DNA from: Ramlibacter sp.
GTDB taxonomy: Bacteria > Pseudomonadota > Gammaproteobacteria > Burkholderiales > Burkholderiaceae_C
DNA: 35,862 nt
Assembly (NCBI GenBank): GCA_030831585.1
Contig: JAURKV010000112.1
Coordinates: forward strand, 1 to 35,862
Direction of reading: 5' to 3'
Shown here: one piece after another, positions 1-8,411 of the stretch
Position numbering within the stretch: the first letter of the stretch is position 1
Layout: the number at the start of each line of letters is the position of its first letter
Notes under the pieces: model-generated
The model's input: the letters and a program-made list of their open reading frames with translations, nothing else
What the model was told of the DNA's origin: nothing
Database searches by the model: none
Program-made: the position numbers and the translations under genes

Positions 1-733
1 CCGGGTCGTCCATCAGCTCGAGGTCGCCGGTGTGCCCCAGTTCGGCCAGGGCATTGGCGTGGGTCGCGGTGATCGCCAGTGCACCCGCCGTGTGGTATTT
101 GAGCGTGCTCATGGACTTGTGCACGGAGAACGACCATTGGGAATTGACTGGCGCCATGCTGCCGGCGATGCCCATGGCATGGGCAATCGTGGCCACGGGC
201 AAGCGGCGCACCATGCCGATGGCGGCGGTGCCGCCAAAGATGGTGCTGGAGTAACCGTGCACCGGCGGCGGCGAAATCTTGCCGTCCTTGATGTCCCGCA
301 GATAGTCCTGCGCCTTGCCGATGCGGTGGGACATTTCATGCGCCACCGCGACGGCACTGAGCATCTCCTTGCCAGAGCTACCCGTCATCTCGGCATAGGC
401 CAGCGCGCCGGGAATCACATAGGGGCTCACATGGCCCGGCGGCAAGATGGCGTCAAAGTCGAGTGCATTGATCAACTCGGCGTTGGCAAAAGCGGCCGCA
501 TGGACCGACCCCGGACCGCCGCCGATGACCGTCCCCTGGAATCCTTCCGCGCCCGGACCTTGCTGGCGTGCGTGCTCCAGGGCGATCCGGCCACGCGAGT
601 GGCTGAGCCCGCCGAGCGCGCAGCCAAGGGAGTCGAGCAGCAGGCGCTTGCTCTCCTGCGCCACCTCGGGCGGAAGGGCCTCGTAGCGGGTGTCGGCGGC
701 AAAGCCGGCCAGGGTTTCGATCAGGGTGGTCAT
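1..733 (-). CDS. MmgE/PrpD family protein, C-terminus cut by window edge
   Basis: This reading frame is open from an ATG at 733 to the window edge (244 codons), so it is missing from the ORF track. The family includes 2-methylcitrate dehydratase, cis-aconitate decarboxylase and related lyases acting on small carboxylic acids in the cytoplasm; the exact reaction is not readable here. The protein starts MTTLIETLAGFAADTRYEAL and is a close paralogue of the complete gene at 6944-8365: both carry LLDS(L/I)GC, the block NALDFDAILPPGHVSPYV, RIGKA.DYLRDIKDGK and SPPPV.GY.STIFG.TAAIG. It is the last visible gene of the minus-strand operon led by the Bug receptor at 4562-5518, and follows the Bug gene at 766-1767 by 32 nt. 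The family call is secure; the substrate is unknown. Confidence 0.9.
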   Translation of the reverse strand, partial: MTTLIETLAGFAADTRYEALPPEVAQESKRLLLDSLGCALGGLSHSRGRIALEHARQQGPGAEGFQGTVIGGGPGSVHAAAFANAELINALDFDAILPPGHVSPYVIPGALAYAEMTGSSGKEMLSAVAVAHEMSHRIGKAQDYLRDIKDGKISPPPVHGYSSTIFGGTAAIGMVRRLPVATIAHAMGIAGSMAPVNSQWSFSVHKSMSTLKYHTAGALAITATHANALAELGHTGDLELMDDP

Positions 734-765
734 GGGCGTCCGATCAGGGAGATGACTGCAAACCC

Positions 766-1767
766 TTAGTTGGGCTTGATGCCCTGGGCTCGTACGACGC
801 GGCCCCAGGTGTCGATCTCGCGCCGGTTGTGGGCGGTGAGCGCGTCGCCGGTCAGGTCCATGGGCTCCATGGAGAAATTGACCAGTGTTTCTGCGATCTG
901 CTTGGTGGAAGCTGCCTTGCGCATCGCGTCGCGCAGGGAGGCGAGGACTTCGGGCGGCGTCTTCAGCGGCGCGTAGGCGGCATACCAAGCGGTCAGGTCG
1001 TAGTCGGTGGCGCCCTCCTCCTTGAGCGTTGGCAGGTTGGGCAGGGTTGGCATGCGCGTGGTCTGGGTCACGGCCACGCCGCGCACCCGGCCGGTAGACC
1101 ACTGTGCCCGCGACGACCCCACATCGACAAAGATCATGTCGGCCTCACCCGCAGCCACCGCGGTGATCGCGGCGGCGGTGGTCTTGTAGGGGACGTTCAG
1201 CAATTTCACGCCGGCCGTCACCTGCAGCAGTTCGCAGGCCAGACGCGTCGTTGTCGAGGCGCTGGCGCAGGTGTATTTGCCGGGGTTGGCGCGGGCCGAA
1301 GCAATCAAATCGCGCCCATTCTGGAAGGTGGTGCTGGTGCCCAGATTCATGACCAGGCCGCCTTTGCTAATGCCTGCAACGGGCACCATGTCCTTGAGGG
1401 GATCGTAGGGCAGGTTGGAGATCATCAGCGGATTGAGCACCTGAGAGGAACTGCTGGTGACCATGAGGGTGTAGCCGTCGGCAGGCGCGCTGACCAGGGC
1501 TTGCACGCCAATGACCATCTCGGCGCCCGCCTTGTTTTCGACGACGACATTGAGCCCCGAGGTATCGGTCAATGCCTTGGCGTAGGCGCGGGCCAGAAGG
1601 TCCACCACACTGGCAGCGCCGCTGGGCACGATGACCTTGATCGGCCGGCTCTTGTCGGGGAGGGTCTGGGCCTGTACGGGCGTGACAACCGCAGCTGCGA
1701 CCACCCATGCGGTGACCAGCACCGCACACCGACTGACCGCGTTGGGAATCGAGCGAAACGTTTTCAT
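766..1767 (-). CDS. Bug/TctC-family periplasmic solute-binding receptor (Bug1)
   Basis: This is a tripartite tricarboxylate transporter substrate-binding protein of 333 aa, the usual family length. The ATG at 1767 is chosen over the longer ORF-track start because AGGAGA lies 7 nt upstream and the protein then opens with a signal peptide (MKTFRSIP..., hydrophobic core, cleavage near VQAQ/T at about residue 34). Family signatures seen are VVVENKAGAE, the ADGYTLMVTSSS block and LLNVPYKTTAAA. The N-terminal ligand loop reads VPSGAASVVD, where most family members have VPF.PGG.TD, so ligand contacts may differ. It sits between a SnoaL-like gene and an MmgE/PrpD gene on the same strand. No TctA or TctB membrane partner is in the window. 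It probably binds an organic acid, but the ligand is unknown. Confidence 0.92.
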   Translation of the reverse strand: MKTFRSIPNAVSRCAVLVTAWVVAAAVVTPVQAQTLPDKSRPIKVIVPSGAASVVDLLARAYAKALTDTSGLNVVVENKAGAEMVIGVQALVSAPADGYTLMVTSSSSQVLNPLMISNLPYDPLKDMVPVAGISKGGLVMNLGTSTTFQNGRDLIASARANPGKYTCASASTTTRLACELLQVTAGVKLLNVPYKTTAAAITAVAAGEADMIFVDVGSSRAQWSTGRVRGVAVTQTTRMPTLPNLPTLKEEGATDYDLTAWYAAYAPLKTPPEVLASLRDAMRKAASTKQIAETLVNFSMEPMDLTGDALTAHNRREIDTWGRVVRAQGIKPN

Positions 1768-1882
1768 GGATCGTCTCCTAGGTTGCTTTTCATCGTGGCG
1801 GCAATGTCGCCGCAAGGTCAACTCGGTGGCCCACGAAGTTCCGTGCTTTGGCGAACTCGGTGCAAGGCCCTTCAGCGCCCCC

Positions 1883-2293
1883 TCATTGCCGCCCCAGCGG
1901 CGGCTCCGCCGGCGGCGGGGCGATGTGCTGCTGGCGGATCTTCCATGGCCCGTCTGGCATCTGCTGCAGCAGCCAGGTGGTGCGGACGGTGGAGCCTGTG
2001 CGCTCACCATCGGACAGGACGAAGGTGAACTCGCCCCAGCCCTGCGCGAGCAGGAAGCCGGGGCCAGCTTCGACGAAGTGCTGGTCCCGCAAGGCCAGCT
2101 GGCAGACCTTGATCACGCCCACATAAGACTCGAAATAGGCCCGGATCGCGGCACGCCCAACGGCATGCGCCGGGCGCCCCCCGAAGAACAGCCCATCTTC
2201 GGTAAAGCAGTCGGCATAAGCCGACACGTTCCAGTTCCGGCCGGCGGCGTTCCACCGGGCCAGGGCTTCGTCCAGAATGGCTTGGTACTGCAT
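1883..2293 (-). CDS. SnoaL-like / NTF2-fold small protein
   Basis: A 136-aa protein with the pattern of the NTF2-like/SnoaL superfamily: an N-terminal helix (ILDEALARWNAAGRNWN), then AYADCFTEDGLFFGG, a central RAAIRAYFESYVG and C-terminal beta strands ending GPWKIRQQHIAPPP. Relatives include small isomerases, hydratases and ligand-binding proteins with a conical barrel; the reaction cannot be assigned. The ATG lies 15 nt after the stop codon of the acyl-CoA dehydrogenase gene, with no clear ribosome site, so it is probably translated by coupling. It shares the operon with a CitE-like lyase and the dehydrogenase, which suggests a role on a pathway intermediate. The gap to the next gene (1768-1882) holds only a small GC-rich hairpin. 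Confidence 0.8.
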   Translation of the reverse strand: MQYQAILDEALARWNAAGRNWNVSAYADCFTEDGLFFGGRPAHAVGRAAIRAYFESYVGVIKVCQLALRDQHFVEAGPGFLLAQGWGEFTFVLSDGERTGSTVRTTWLLQQMPDGPWKIRQQHIAPPPAEPPLGRQ

Positions 2294-2308
2294 GTGCCGT
2301 GCAATTGC

Positions 2309-3505
2309 TCAATAGGACTTGGGCAGGCCCAGCACCTTGTTGGCCACGTAATTGAGCACCATCTCCTGCGAGATCGGCGCCAGACGGAGCAGCCGCACCT
2401 CGCGCCACAGACGCTCGATGTGGTACTCCTTCGAGTAGGCGTAACCGCCATGCGTCTGCATGGCCTGGTCACAGGCCAGGTAGCCGGCGTCAGCACCCAA
2501 GAACTTGGCGGCGTTGGACTCCGGGCCGCAGGGCAGGCCACGGTCGAACAACTCGGCGGCCTGCATGCAGACCGCGTTGGCGGCCTCAAGGCGGATCCAG
2601 TTTTCGGCCAGCGGGTTGGCCACGGCCTGGTTCTTGCCGATCGGCCGGTCGAACACCACCCGCTCGTTGGCGTACTTCACCGCCATGCCCAGGGCCGCGC
2701 GGCCGATGCCCACCGTCTCGGTACCCACCACGATGCGCTCGGGGTTGAGGCCATCGATCAGGTAGTAAAAGCCTTTACCCACTTCACCGATCACGTTCTC
2801 GTCGGCCACTTCCAGGCCGTCGATGAAGACCTCGTTGGAGTCCACCGCAGCCCGGCCCAGCTTGTCGATCACCCGCACATCGCAGTGCTTGCGGTCCATG
2901 TCGGCAAAGAAGAGGGTCATGCCGTCCAGGGGGCGCTTTTCGTCGCGCGGCGAGGTGCGCGCGAGGATCAGGTACTTCTTCGCGTTCTGCGCATTGGTCG
3001 ACCAGACCTTCTGGCCGTTGATCACCCAGCGGTCGCCCTTGCGCTCGGCACGGGTGCGGATGCGGGAGGTATCCACGCCGGAGGTCGGCTCGGTGACGCC
3101 GAAGGCCATCAGGGTTTCACCCCGCGCCAGCGCCGGCAGGACACGCTTTTTCATCTCCTCGGTGCCATGGCGCAGGATGGGCGCCGGAGGGAAGATATAA
3201 AAGTGAACCGCGGACGCACCGCTCATGCCGGCACCCGAGGCCGCCACCTCCTGCAGCATGATCGCCGCCTCGGTCAGGCCCAGGCCCATGCCGCCGTACT
3301 CCTCGGGCATCATCACGCCCATCCAGCCGGCTGCGGCGAAGGCGTTGACGAACTCCCAGGGGTATTTCTCGTTCTTGTCACACTCGCGCCAGTAAGACAG
3401 CGGGTAGCGGTCCGCCAGCTTGCGCGCCGCCTGGCGCACATCGTCGAGGTGCTGCTTGCGGGCATCGGCTGCGGCGTAAAGGGCGTTCAGACTCGTGTCA
3501 CTCAT
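2309..3505 (-). CDS. Acyl-CoA dehydrogenase
   Basis: A full-length FAD-dependent acyl-CoA dehydrogenase (398 aa) that introduces a trans-2 double bond into an acyl-CoA thioester in the cytoplasm. Visible motifs are the substrate/FAD block MAFGVTEPTSGVDTS (about 133-147), VINGQKVWSTNAQ (about 161-173), the flavin region YANERVVFDRPIGK and the C-terminal helix AMQTHGGYAYSKEYHIERLWR. The usual YEGT catalytic Glu near the C-terminus is replaced by LAPISQ. A Glu in helix G (GLNPER, about residue 256) stands where isovaleryl-CoA and long-chain dehydrogenases keep theirs, so that is the likely base. It lies 20 nt downstream of the CitE-like gene. The start is the ATG at 3505 (MSDTSLN), preceded by AGGAGAACAAT. 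Substrate chain type is not determined, although helix-G placement suits branched or longer acyl groups. Confidence 0.93.
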   Translation of the reverse strand: MSDTSLNALYAAADARKQHLDDVRQAARKLADRYPLSYWRECDKNEKYPWEFVNAFAAAGWMGVMMPEEYGGMGLGLTEAAIMLQEVAASGAGMSGASAVHFYIFPPAPILRHGTEEMKKRVLPALARGETLMAFGVTEPTSGVDTSRIRTRAERKGDRWVINGQKVWSTNAQNAKKYLILARTSPRDEKRPLDGMTLFFADMDRKHCDVRVIDKLGRAAVDSNEVFIDGLEVADENVIGEVGKGFYYLIDGLNPERIVVGTETVGIGRAALGMAVKYANERVVFDRPIGKNQAVANPLAENWIRLEAANAVCMQAAELFDRGLPCGPESNAAKFLGADAGYLACDQAMQTHGGYAYSKEYHIERLWREVRLLRLAPISQEMVLNYVANKVLGLPKSY

Positions 3506-3525
3506 ATTGTTCTCCTGTTGAGGGT

Positions 3526-4401
3526 TCAGCCGCCGAAGGATTCGGCCAGCGCGATGATTTCGCGTGCGGTCTTCACGTGCGCGATGTCGATGTGCTCGCC
3601 GTCGTACACGCAGGAGGCACGGCCCTGGGCCTGCGCCTGGTCAAGCGCGGCGATCATGCCTTTGTAGAAGGCCACCTGCTCGGGCGAAGGACTGTAGATT
3701 TCATTGAGGATGGCGACGTTCGAAGGGTGCAGCGATAACTCGCCGCTCATGCCCAGCTCCCGATCGAGCAGTGAGGACTGGCGCAAGCCCTCGAGGTCAT
3801 GCACCTGCTGCCACACGCCACCGATAGGCAGCTTACCGGCGGCGCGGGCGGCCATGACGATGCGCGACTTGAGGTAGGCGGTCTCGCGGCCACCGGGCGT
3901 CCACACCGTGCCCAGCGCACGAGCGACGTCGGCGTTCTTGGCGGTGGCGCCCACCAGAAAGGGCACCCGCTCGCGCAGGCCGATTTCATACGCAAACTGC
4001 AGGGAGCGCGCCGTCTCGAGCAGCGGGATGATCTTGGTGGAACCGACCGGGAGGCCCTTGCGCCACTCGACTTCAGCCAGCATCGATGCAGCCGTGTCCA
4101 CATCTTCGGGACCGCAGGGCTTGGAGATGAAGATTCCCTCAACCTCCGCGCTGACCACCGCCATCATGTCGTCGAAGTCGTAGAGGTGCGGGCTGCGGTT
4201 GATGCGCACCCAGGTGCGCTGCCCTCGCTCGGCGAGAAACGCCAGCTTGGACTGAACGATGCCGCGCGCCTCGACCTTCTGCTCGGGCGGCACGCTGTCT
4301 TCCAGATCGAGGATCAGGGCGTCGGCCTTGGCAGTGACGGACTTCTCGATCCAGGAAGCCTTGTTGCCGGGAACGAAGAGGAAGGAGCGAATGGGTTTCA
4401 T
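3526..4401 (-). CDS. HpcH/HpaI aldolase/citrate lyase family protein (CitE-like)
   Basis: A 291-aa Mg2+-dependent acyl-CoA lyase of the CitE family, which cleaves or forms beta-hydroxyacyl-CoA thioesters such as citramalyl-, malyl- or hydroxymethylglutaryl-type CoAs. Motifs in order are RSFLFVPGNK (about 4-13), ALILDLEDSV (about 28-37), TWVRINR, GIFISKPCGPEDV (the basic residue of the active site), PLLETARSL (metal-binding Glu) and LSLHPSNVAILNEIY. The ATG at 4401 (MKPIRSF) is chosen over the ORF-track start at 4485 because it begins exactly at the conserved N-terminus and follows AGGACG. It lies between a Bug receptor gene and the acyl-CoA dehydrogenase gene. (S)-citramalyl-CoA lyase is one candidate reaction, but the sequence alone does not fix it. 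Confidence 0.9.
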   Translation of the reverse strand: MKPIRSFLFVPGNKASWIEKSVTAKADALILDLEDSVPPEQKVEARGIVQSKLAFLAERGQRTWVRINRSPHLYDFDDMMAVVSAEVEGIFISKPCGPEDVDTAASMLAEVEWRKGLPVGSTKIIPLLETARSLQFAYEIGLRERVPFLVGATAKNADVARALGTVWTPGGRETAYLKSRIVMAARAAGKLPIGGVWQQVHDLEGLRQSSLLDRELGMSGELSLHPSNVAILNEIYSPSPEQVAFYKGMIAALDQAQAQGRASCVYDGEHIDIAHVKTAREIIALAESFGG

Positions 4402-4561
4402 GGGAGCGTCCTGGGTTGGCCACGGTCCGGGGCGGAGCCCAGGCGCAAATGACGCCGAGTGCGCCGCCGAAGCCGAAGCGAGCAATGAATCGGAAAACAG
4501 GTGCTGGCGCGCCGGGCAGCCGCGCTGTCGCGGCCGCCGGTGCGCATGACTTCTGCGCTGC

Positions 4562-5518
4562 TTATTGCGGCTCGATACCAGCCTTCTTCAGCACGCCGCG
4601 CCAGAGCTCAATTTCCTCGGCCTGGAACTTGGCCATCGCGTCGCCGCACACCAGGATGGGATCTTGGCCGCGCTTTTCCAGGGTGGCCTTGGTCGCGGGC
4701 GTGTTGAGGGCCTGCATCACCAGGTCGCGCACCTGGGCAACGACTGCCGGCGGTGTCTTGGAAGAAACATACACGCCAAACCAGGGCTGGATGTTGTAGC
4801 CCGGTACCCCAATCTCTCTGGCGCTTGGCACGTTGGGCAGCGAGGCCACCCGCTTGTCACCCGCCACCGCCAGCGCCCGAGCCTTGTTGCTCTGGAGCAG
4901 AGGCCCTACTGACACGTGGTCGATGAAGAACAGGTCGATCACACCGGAGGCCATGTCGGTCAGACCAGCGGCCGAGGCCTTGTAGGGGACGGCGGTGAGC
5001 TTGATGCCCGAGGCCTGGGCAAACAACTCGCCCGCCAGGCGGGTGGTGGCCGAGGAGTAGGCGAAGGTCAGCTTGCCCGGGTTCGCCTTGGCGGCGGAAA
5101 TCAGCTCGGCGGCGTTCTTGATCGGGCTGCTTCCGGTGATGTTGATGACGTTGCTGGTCCTGGACATGGCGCAGATCGGGGTGAAATCCTTGATCGGATC
5201 GAACTGCATGCCCTTTCGCACCAGCGGGTCCAGCACCGGGATCGAGCTGCTGGTCACCATCAGGGTGTGGCCATCGGCAGGCGCGTTGAGTACAGCCATC
5301 GCGCCGATGGTGCCTTCGGCGCCGGCGCGGTTGTCGACAACCGCAGTGACTTTGCCCAGGGCGTTGAGCGCTTGGCCCAAGTCACGCCCATTGGCGTCGA
5401 CCGAGGTGCCGGCGCCAAAGGGAACGATCAGGGTGATCGGCTTGTCCGGGAAGGCCTGGACGCTGGCGGCAGCCAGCAGTGCGCAGGCGGCGGCAATGCG
5501 GGAAATGGTCTTGAGCAA
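4562..5518 (-). CDS. Bug/TctC-family periplasmic solute-binding receptor (Bug2)
   Basis: A 318-aa Bug receptor. The TTG at 5518 is preferred to the ATG at 5590: AAGGAGACA lies just upstream of the TTG inside the longer ORF, and starting there gives a clean signal peptide (LKTISRIAAACALLAAASVQA, cleavage before FPDKP). Signatures are ITLIVPFGAGTSVD, VVDNRAGAEGTIG, NAPADGHTLMVTSSS, AVPYKASAAGL and VPGYNIQPWFG. It is clearly paralogous to Bug6 (31074-32033): both share VLNAPADGHTLM, RTSNV.NITG, FIDHVS and a cysteine-containing VCGDA/LCGDA near the C-terminus. It is the first gene of the left operon, 73 nt downstream of an ATGCAT-type operator. The ligand is unknown, and no membrane subunits are nearby. 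Confidence 0.92.
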   Translation of the reverse strand: MLKTISRIAAACALLAAASVQAFPDKPITLIVPFGAGTSVDANGRDLGQALNALGKVTAVVDNRAGAEGTIGAMAVLNAPADGHTLMVTSSSIPVLDPLVRKGMQFDPIKDFTPICAMSRTSNVINITGSSPIKNAAELISAAKANPGKLTFAYSSATTRLAGELFAQASGIKLTAVPYKASAAGLTDMASGVIDLFFIDHVSVGPLLQSNKARALAVAGDKRVASLPNVPSAREIGVPGYNIQPWFGVYVSSKTPPAVVAQVRDLVMQALNTPATKATLEKRGQDPILVCGDAMAKFQAEEIELWRGVLKKAGIEPQ

Positions 5519-5591
5519 GGCTGTCTCCTTGATGGGGGTCGGCAGGATGCAGGTCAGAACAGCTTGACTTGCGTCCAAGCTGAGCTTCACC

Positions 5592-5604
5592 GTGCATCAT
5601 GCAT
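5592..5604. promoter_or_regulatory. Island operator copy 1 (GTGCATCATGCAT)
   Basis: It matches the island consensus ATGCAT-N-ATGCAT at 12 of 13 positions. It lies upstream of Bug2 and therefore of the whole left minus-strand operon. A GATAAT element overlaps it on the minus strand, so binding there would block a -10 box. The regulator assignment is inference. Confidence 0.7.
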
Positions 5605-5652
5605 TATCTATAGATTTGATGGCTTCCGGCAAGGCACGGCGCCGCGCCCAGA

Positions 5653-6633
5653 TCAGTTCTCCTTGGGCAAGCCCAGGTCGTTGACCACCCGGATCGTCTG
5701 CTGCAGGTCGCGGCGCAGGTACTCTGCGGTCTGCTCGGGCGTGAGCTGCCAGGCATCGGCACCGTCCTGGCGCAAGCGCGAGCGCACCGTCTCCGAGCTC
5801 ATGGCCTGGCGCAGCGCCTGATTGAGTTTGGCCACCACCTCCCTGGGTGTGCCGGCCGGAGCGAGCATGGTGAAGTAGACGTAGAAGCTGTAATTGGGAT
5901 AGCCCTGCTCGGCCAGCGTCGGGATATCGGGAAAAGCGGGCGAGCGCTGCGGCGAGGTGATGCCAAAAGCCCTCAGGCGGCCGTCCCTCACCGCCGGGCC
6001 AGAGCTATTGCCACCATCAAAAATGGCGTTGATACGACCGCCGATCACATCGGGCATGGCTGCCGCATTGCCTTTGTAGGGCACGTGGAGCAGCTTGATC
6101 CCGGCCTGGTGCATGAACAAGGCCGCCGCCATATGGGTGCTGGTGCCCAGACCCGCGCTGGCCATACTCATTTTGTCGGGGTTGGCCTTGGCCTGGGTGA
6201 CGAATTCGGCCAGGTTGCGGGACGGCTGGTTGGGCGGGCCCACCATCAGAAAGGGAGCACGGATCAACATGCCGACCGCTGCAAAGTCCTTGTCCAGGTC
6301 GTAGCCGGCGTCGTTCTTGAAGGCCGGCGCCTGTGCCACGGTGTTGGCGCTCAGAAGCACGGTGTAGCCGTCGGCCGGCTGCGACTTCACAAAGCGGATA
6401 CCGATCAGGCCGTCGGCGCCGGTGCGGTTGTCTACAACAACGGGCTGGCCCAGAATTTCGCCCATGGGTTGCGCGAATGCACGAACGGTGACGTCGAGCA
6501 AAGCACCGGCCGCTGAATTGACCACGAATCGGATGGGGCGCGTCGGATAGTCCGCGGCCTGTGCCAGCGGCGCGGCGAGGGTGGCGGAGCCCACGAGCAG
6601 CACGCCCAAGAGCCGGTGCAAGTTGGAACGCAT
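5653..6633 (-). CDS. Bug/TctC-family periplasmic solute-binding receptor (Bug3)
   Basis: A 326-aa Bug receptor. The ATG at 6633 is used because AGGAGA sits 8 nt upstream and the product begins with a signal peptide (MRSNLHRLLGVLLVGSATL..., cleavage near AQAAD/Y). Signatures are VVVDNRTGADGLIG, PADGYTVLLSANT, LLHVPYKGNAAAMPDVIGG, FPDIPTLAEQGYP and YFTMLAPAGTPREVVAKLN. The N-terminal ligand loop reads FVVNSAAGALLD, unlike the common VPF.PGG.TD, which suggests an altered ligand pocket. It is the most divergent of the six Bugs here. It is transcribed away from the MmgE/PrpD gene at 6944, with a 310-nt gap, and ends 48 nt before operator copy 1 of the next operon. The ligand is unknown. Confidence 0.92.
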   Translation of the reverse strand: MRSNLHRLLGVLLVGSATLAAPLAQAADYPTRPIRFVVNSAAGALLDVTVRAFAQPMGEILGQPVVVDNRTGADGLIGIRFVKSQPADGYTVLLSANTVAQAPAFKNDAGYDLDKDFAAVGMLIRAPFLMVGPPNQPSRNLAEFVTQAKANPDKMSMASAGLGTSTHMAAALFMHQAGIKLLHVPYKGNAAAMPDVIGGRINAIFDGGNSSGPAVRDGRLRAFGITSPQRSPAFPDIPTLAEQGYPNYSFYVYFTMLAPAGTPREVVAKLNQALRQAMSSETVRSRLRQDGADAWQLTPEQTAEYLRRDLQQTIRVVNDLGLPKEN

Positions 6634-6900
6634 GATGATTGTCTCCTGGCCCAAGGGGCTGTTGTTTGCGACAGAAGGTCGCCGAACAGACGGGTTTCGT
6701 CAATCCGGAGAAGCGATGCGTTCCGTACTTCGGAGTTGGCACAAAAGGGGCTGTTGAATAGGGATGCTGCCGGCATGATGCGGCGCCGCATTTCCTGGCG
6801 CAGCCCACTGGCCTGAGCGGGCCAATCGGCAAATCATTTAAACGGCCAAACAAATGGGGGCCAAGCAGACAGTCGACTCAGCGGGGGGTGGGCTTTTAGT
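6634..6900. other. Divergent intergenic region between Bug3 and MmgE/PrpD-2
   Basis: Apart from the Bug3 ribosome site next to 6633 and the operator starting at 6901, I see no gene, repeat or convincing terminator in this stretch. It must contain the Bug3 promoter, but no strong -35/-10 pair stands out. Confidence 0.5.
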
Positions 6901-6913
6901 ATGCATAATGCAT
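6901..6913. promoter_or_regulatory. Island operator copy 2 (ATGCATAATGCAT), perfect
   Basis: A perfect copy of ATGCAT-N-ATGCAT, 30 nt upstream of the ATG of the MmgE/PrpD gene at 6944. It contains CATAAT, a 5-of-6 match to a -10 hexamer on the plus strand, so a bound protein would overlap the promoter. Confidence 0.8.
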
Positions 6914-6943
6914 AGTTAGAACATCTGCTCGGAGACGCGCCCC

Positions 6944-8365
6944 ATGCCCACCCTGATCGAAGACTTGGCAAGCTTTGCGGCCCATACCCGCTTCGAGGAC
7001 CTGCCAGGGCCGGTGGTAGCGGAAAGCAAACGCATCCTGCTCGACTCGATCGGCTGCACTTTGGGGGGCCTGAGCCACTCCAAAGGCACCATCGCGGTCG
7101 ACTATGCACGCCTCATGGGCGCAGGCGCGCCGGGCGCACAGGCGAGCATTTACGGCACCCGGGACAAGGTGTCGACCGTGGCCGCAAGCTTTGCCAACGG
7201 CGAACTGATGAACGCCCTCGACTTTGACGCGATCTTGCCTCCAGGCCATGTGAGCCCTTATGTTCTGCCTGGCGCGATGGCGGTAGCCGAGGCGGCCGGT
7301 GCCAGCGGGAAGGAGCTGATCGTGGCCACCGCCGTCTCGCACGAAATGTCCAACCGCATCGGCAAGGCGATGGACTATCTGCGCGACATCAAGGACGGCA
7401 AGGTGTCGCCGCCGCCGGTGTATGGCTACGCCAGCACCATCTTCGGCGCCACCGCCGCCATCGGCCGCATCAAGGGCCACTCGGCGACAACCATCGCCCA
7501 CGGCATGGGGTTGGCGGGCAGCATCTCGCCTGTGAACTCGCACTGGGTCTGGTCCCAGCATGCACCGGCCACCACCATCAAGTACACCGCAGCCGGGCCG
7601 ATGGTTCAGGCAGCAATGACAGCCGCGCACTTTGCCGAACTCGGCCACCGGGGCGACCTGCTGATGTTGGATGACGCCGAGTTCGGCTTTCGTCGCATCA
7701 TCGGCAGCAGCCGCTGGGAGCCCGGCAAGATCACCCCCGCGCTGGGCAGCACCTGGCTCTTCCCCGCCGAGCAGTCGTACAAGCCCTACCCCCACTGCCG
7801 CATCCTGCACGCGCTGCTCGACTGCCTGATCAAGATCGTGGGCGAGAACGACATCCGGGTCGACGAGATCGAAGGCATCACCGCCTGGGTCGAGGGCTTC
7901 GTCATGCAGCCCTTGTGGCTGCTGCGGACTATCAAACATGTGACCGACGCCCAGTTCAGCGTGGCTCACGGCCTGAGCGTGGGCGCGCACCGCATCCCGC
8001 CGGGCAAGGCCTGGCAGTCCGAGGAGGTGGTGTTCAACGCCTCGGTGCTGGCGCTGATGGACAAGATTCACTTCGAGGTGCACCCCGACTACGAAAATTT
8101 GATCACCGGCCATGCAGCCAGCCGCCCGGCGCGCATCGAGGTTCGGGCACGCGGGCAGGCGTGGGTGATGGAAAAGCGATTCCCGCACGGCAGCCCGTCA
8201 ACAGACCCGAGCACCACCATGAGCGACCAGGAACTGGCAGCCAAATTCGCTGGTAACGCGGACGGCGTGATCCCGAAGGCAAAGATCGAGGCCGCTACCG
8301 AGCGACTGATGGGGCTGGAGCAGGTTCAGGACCTGCGCGAGTTGGTGGCCCTGCTGGTTCCCTGA
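6944..8365 (+). CDS. MmgE/PrpD family protein (paralogue of gene at 1-733)
   Basis: A complete 473-aa MmgE/PrpD protein with the usual family length: an all-helical N-terminal domain (MPTLIEDLASFAAHTRFEDL onward), a central conserved block NALDFDAILPPGHVSPYV, then RIGKAMDYLRDIKDG, TTIKYTAAGPMVQAA, and a C-terminal lid domain containing YKPYPHCRILHALLD. Known members dehydrate 2-methylcitrate, decarboxylate cis-aconitate or epimerise iminodisuccinate; which of these applies is not visible. The ATG at 6944 has GGAGACGCG upstream. The partial gene at 1-733 is closely similar over its whole visible length, so the two are recent paralogues or act on related substrates. It is monocistronic, with a convergent GntR gene 46 nt downstream, and an island operator lies in its promoter. 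Confidence 0.92.
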   Translation: MPTLIEDLASFAAHTRFEDLPGPVVAESKRILLDSIGCTLGGLSHSKGTIAVDYARLMGAGAPGAQASIYGTRDKVSTVAASFANGELMNALDFDAILPPGHVSPYVLPGAMAVAEAAGASGKELIVATAVSHEMSNRIGKAMDYLRDIKDGKVSPPPVYGYASTIFGATAAIGRIKGHSATTIAHGMGLAGSISPVNSHWVWSQHAPATTIKYTAAGPMVQAAMTAAHFAELGHRGDLLMLDDAEFGFRRIIGSSRWEPGKITPALGSTWLFPAEQSYKPYPHCRILHALLDCLIKIVGENDIRVDEIEGITAWVEGFVMQPLWLLRTIKHVTDAQFSVAHGLSVGAHRIPPGKAWQSEEVVFNASVLALMDKIHFEVHPDYENLITGHAASRPARIEVRARGQAWVMEKRFPHGSPSTDPSTTMSDQELAAKFAGNADGVIPKAKIEAATERLMGLEQVQDLRELVALLVP

Positions 8366-8411
8366 GGCAGGGAGGCCCCCGATACACCCCTGGCGGATGC
8401 CGGGAGCGACT

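Noticed and set aside
32-769. 245-codon plus-strand ORF at the left edge
   Set aside because: It is antisense to a clear MmgE/PrpD frame that runs off the window edge and so was not in the ORF track.
1631-3667. 678-codon plus-strand ORF
   Set aside because: It lies opposite Bug1, the SnoaL-like gene and the acyl-CoA dehydrogenase gene, and its His/Gly/Arg/Val-rich product is the usual antisense shadow in high-GC DNA.
6834-7109. Small minus-strand ORF across the start of MmgE/PrpD-2
   Set aside because: It overlaps the operator and a confident gene, with no motif.
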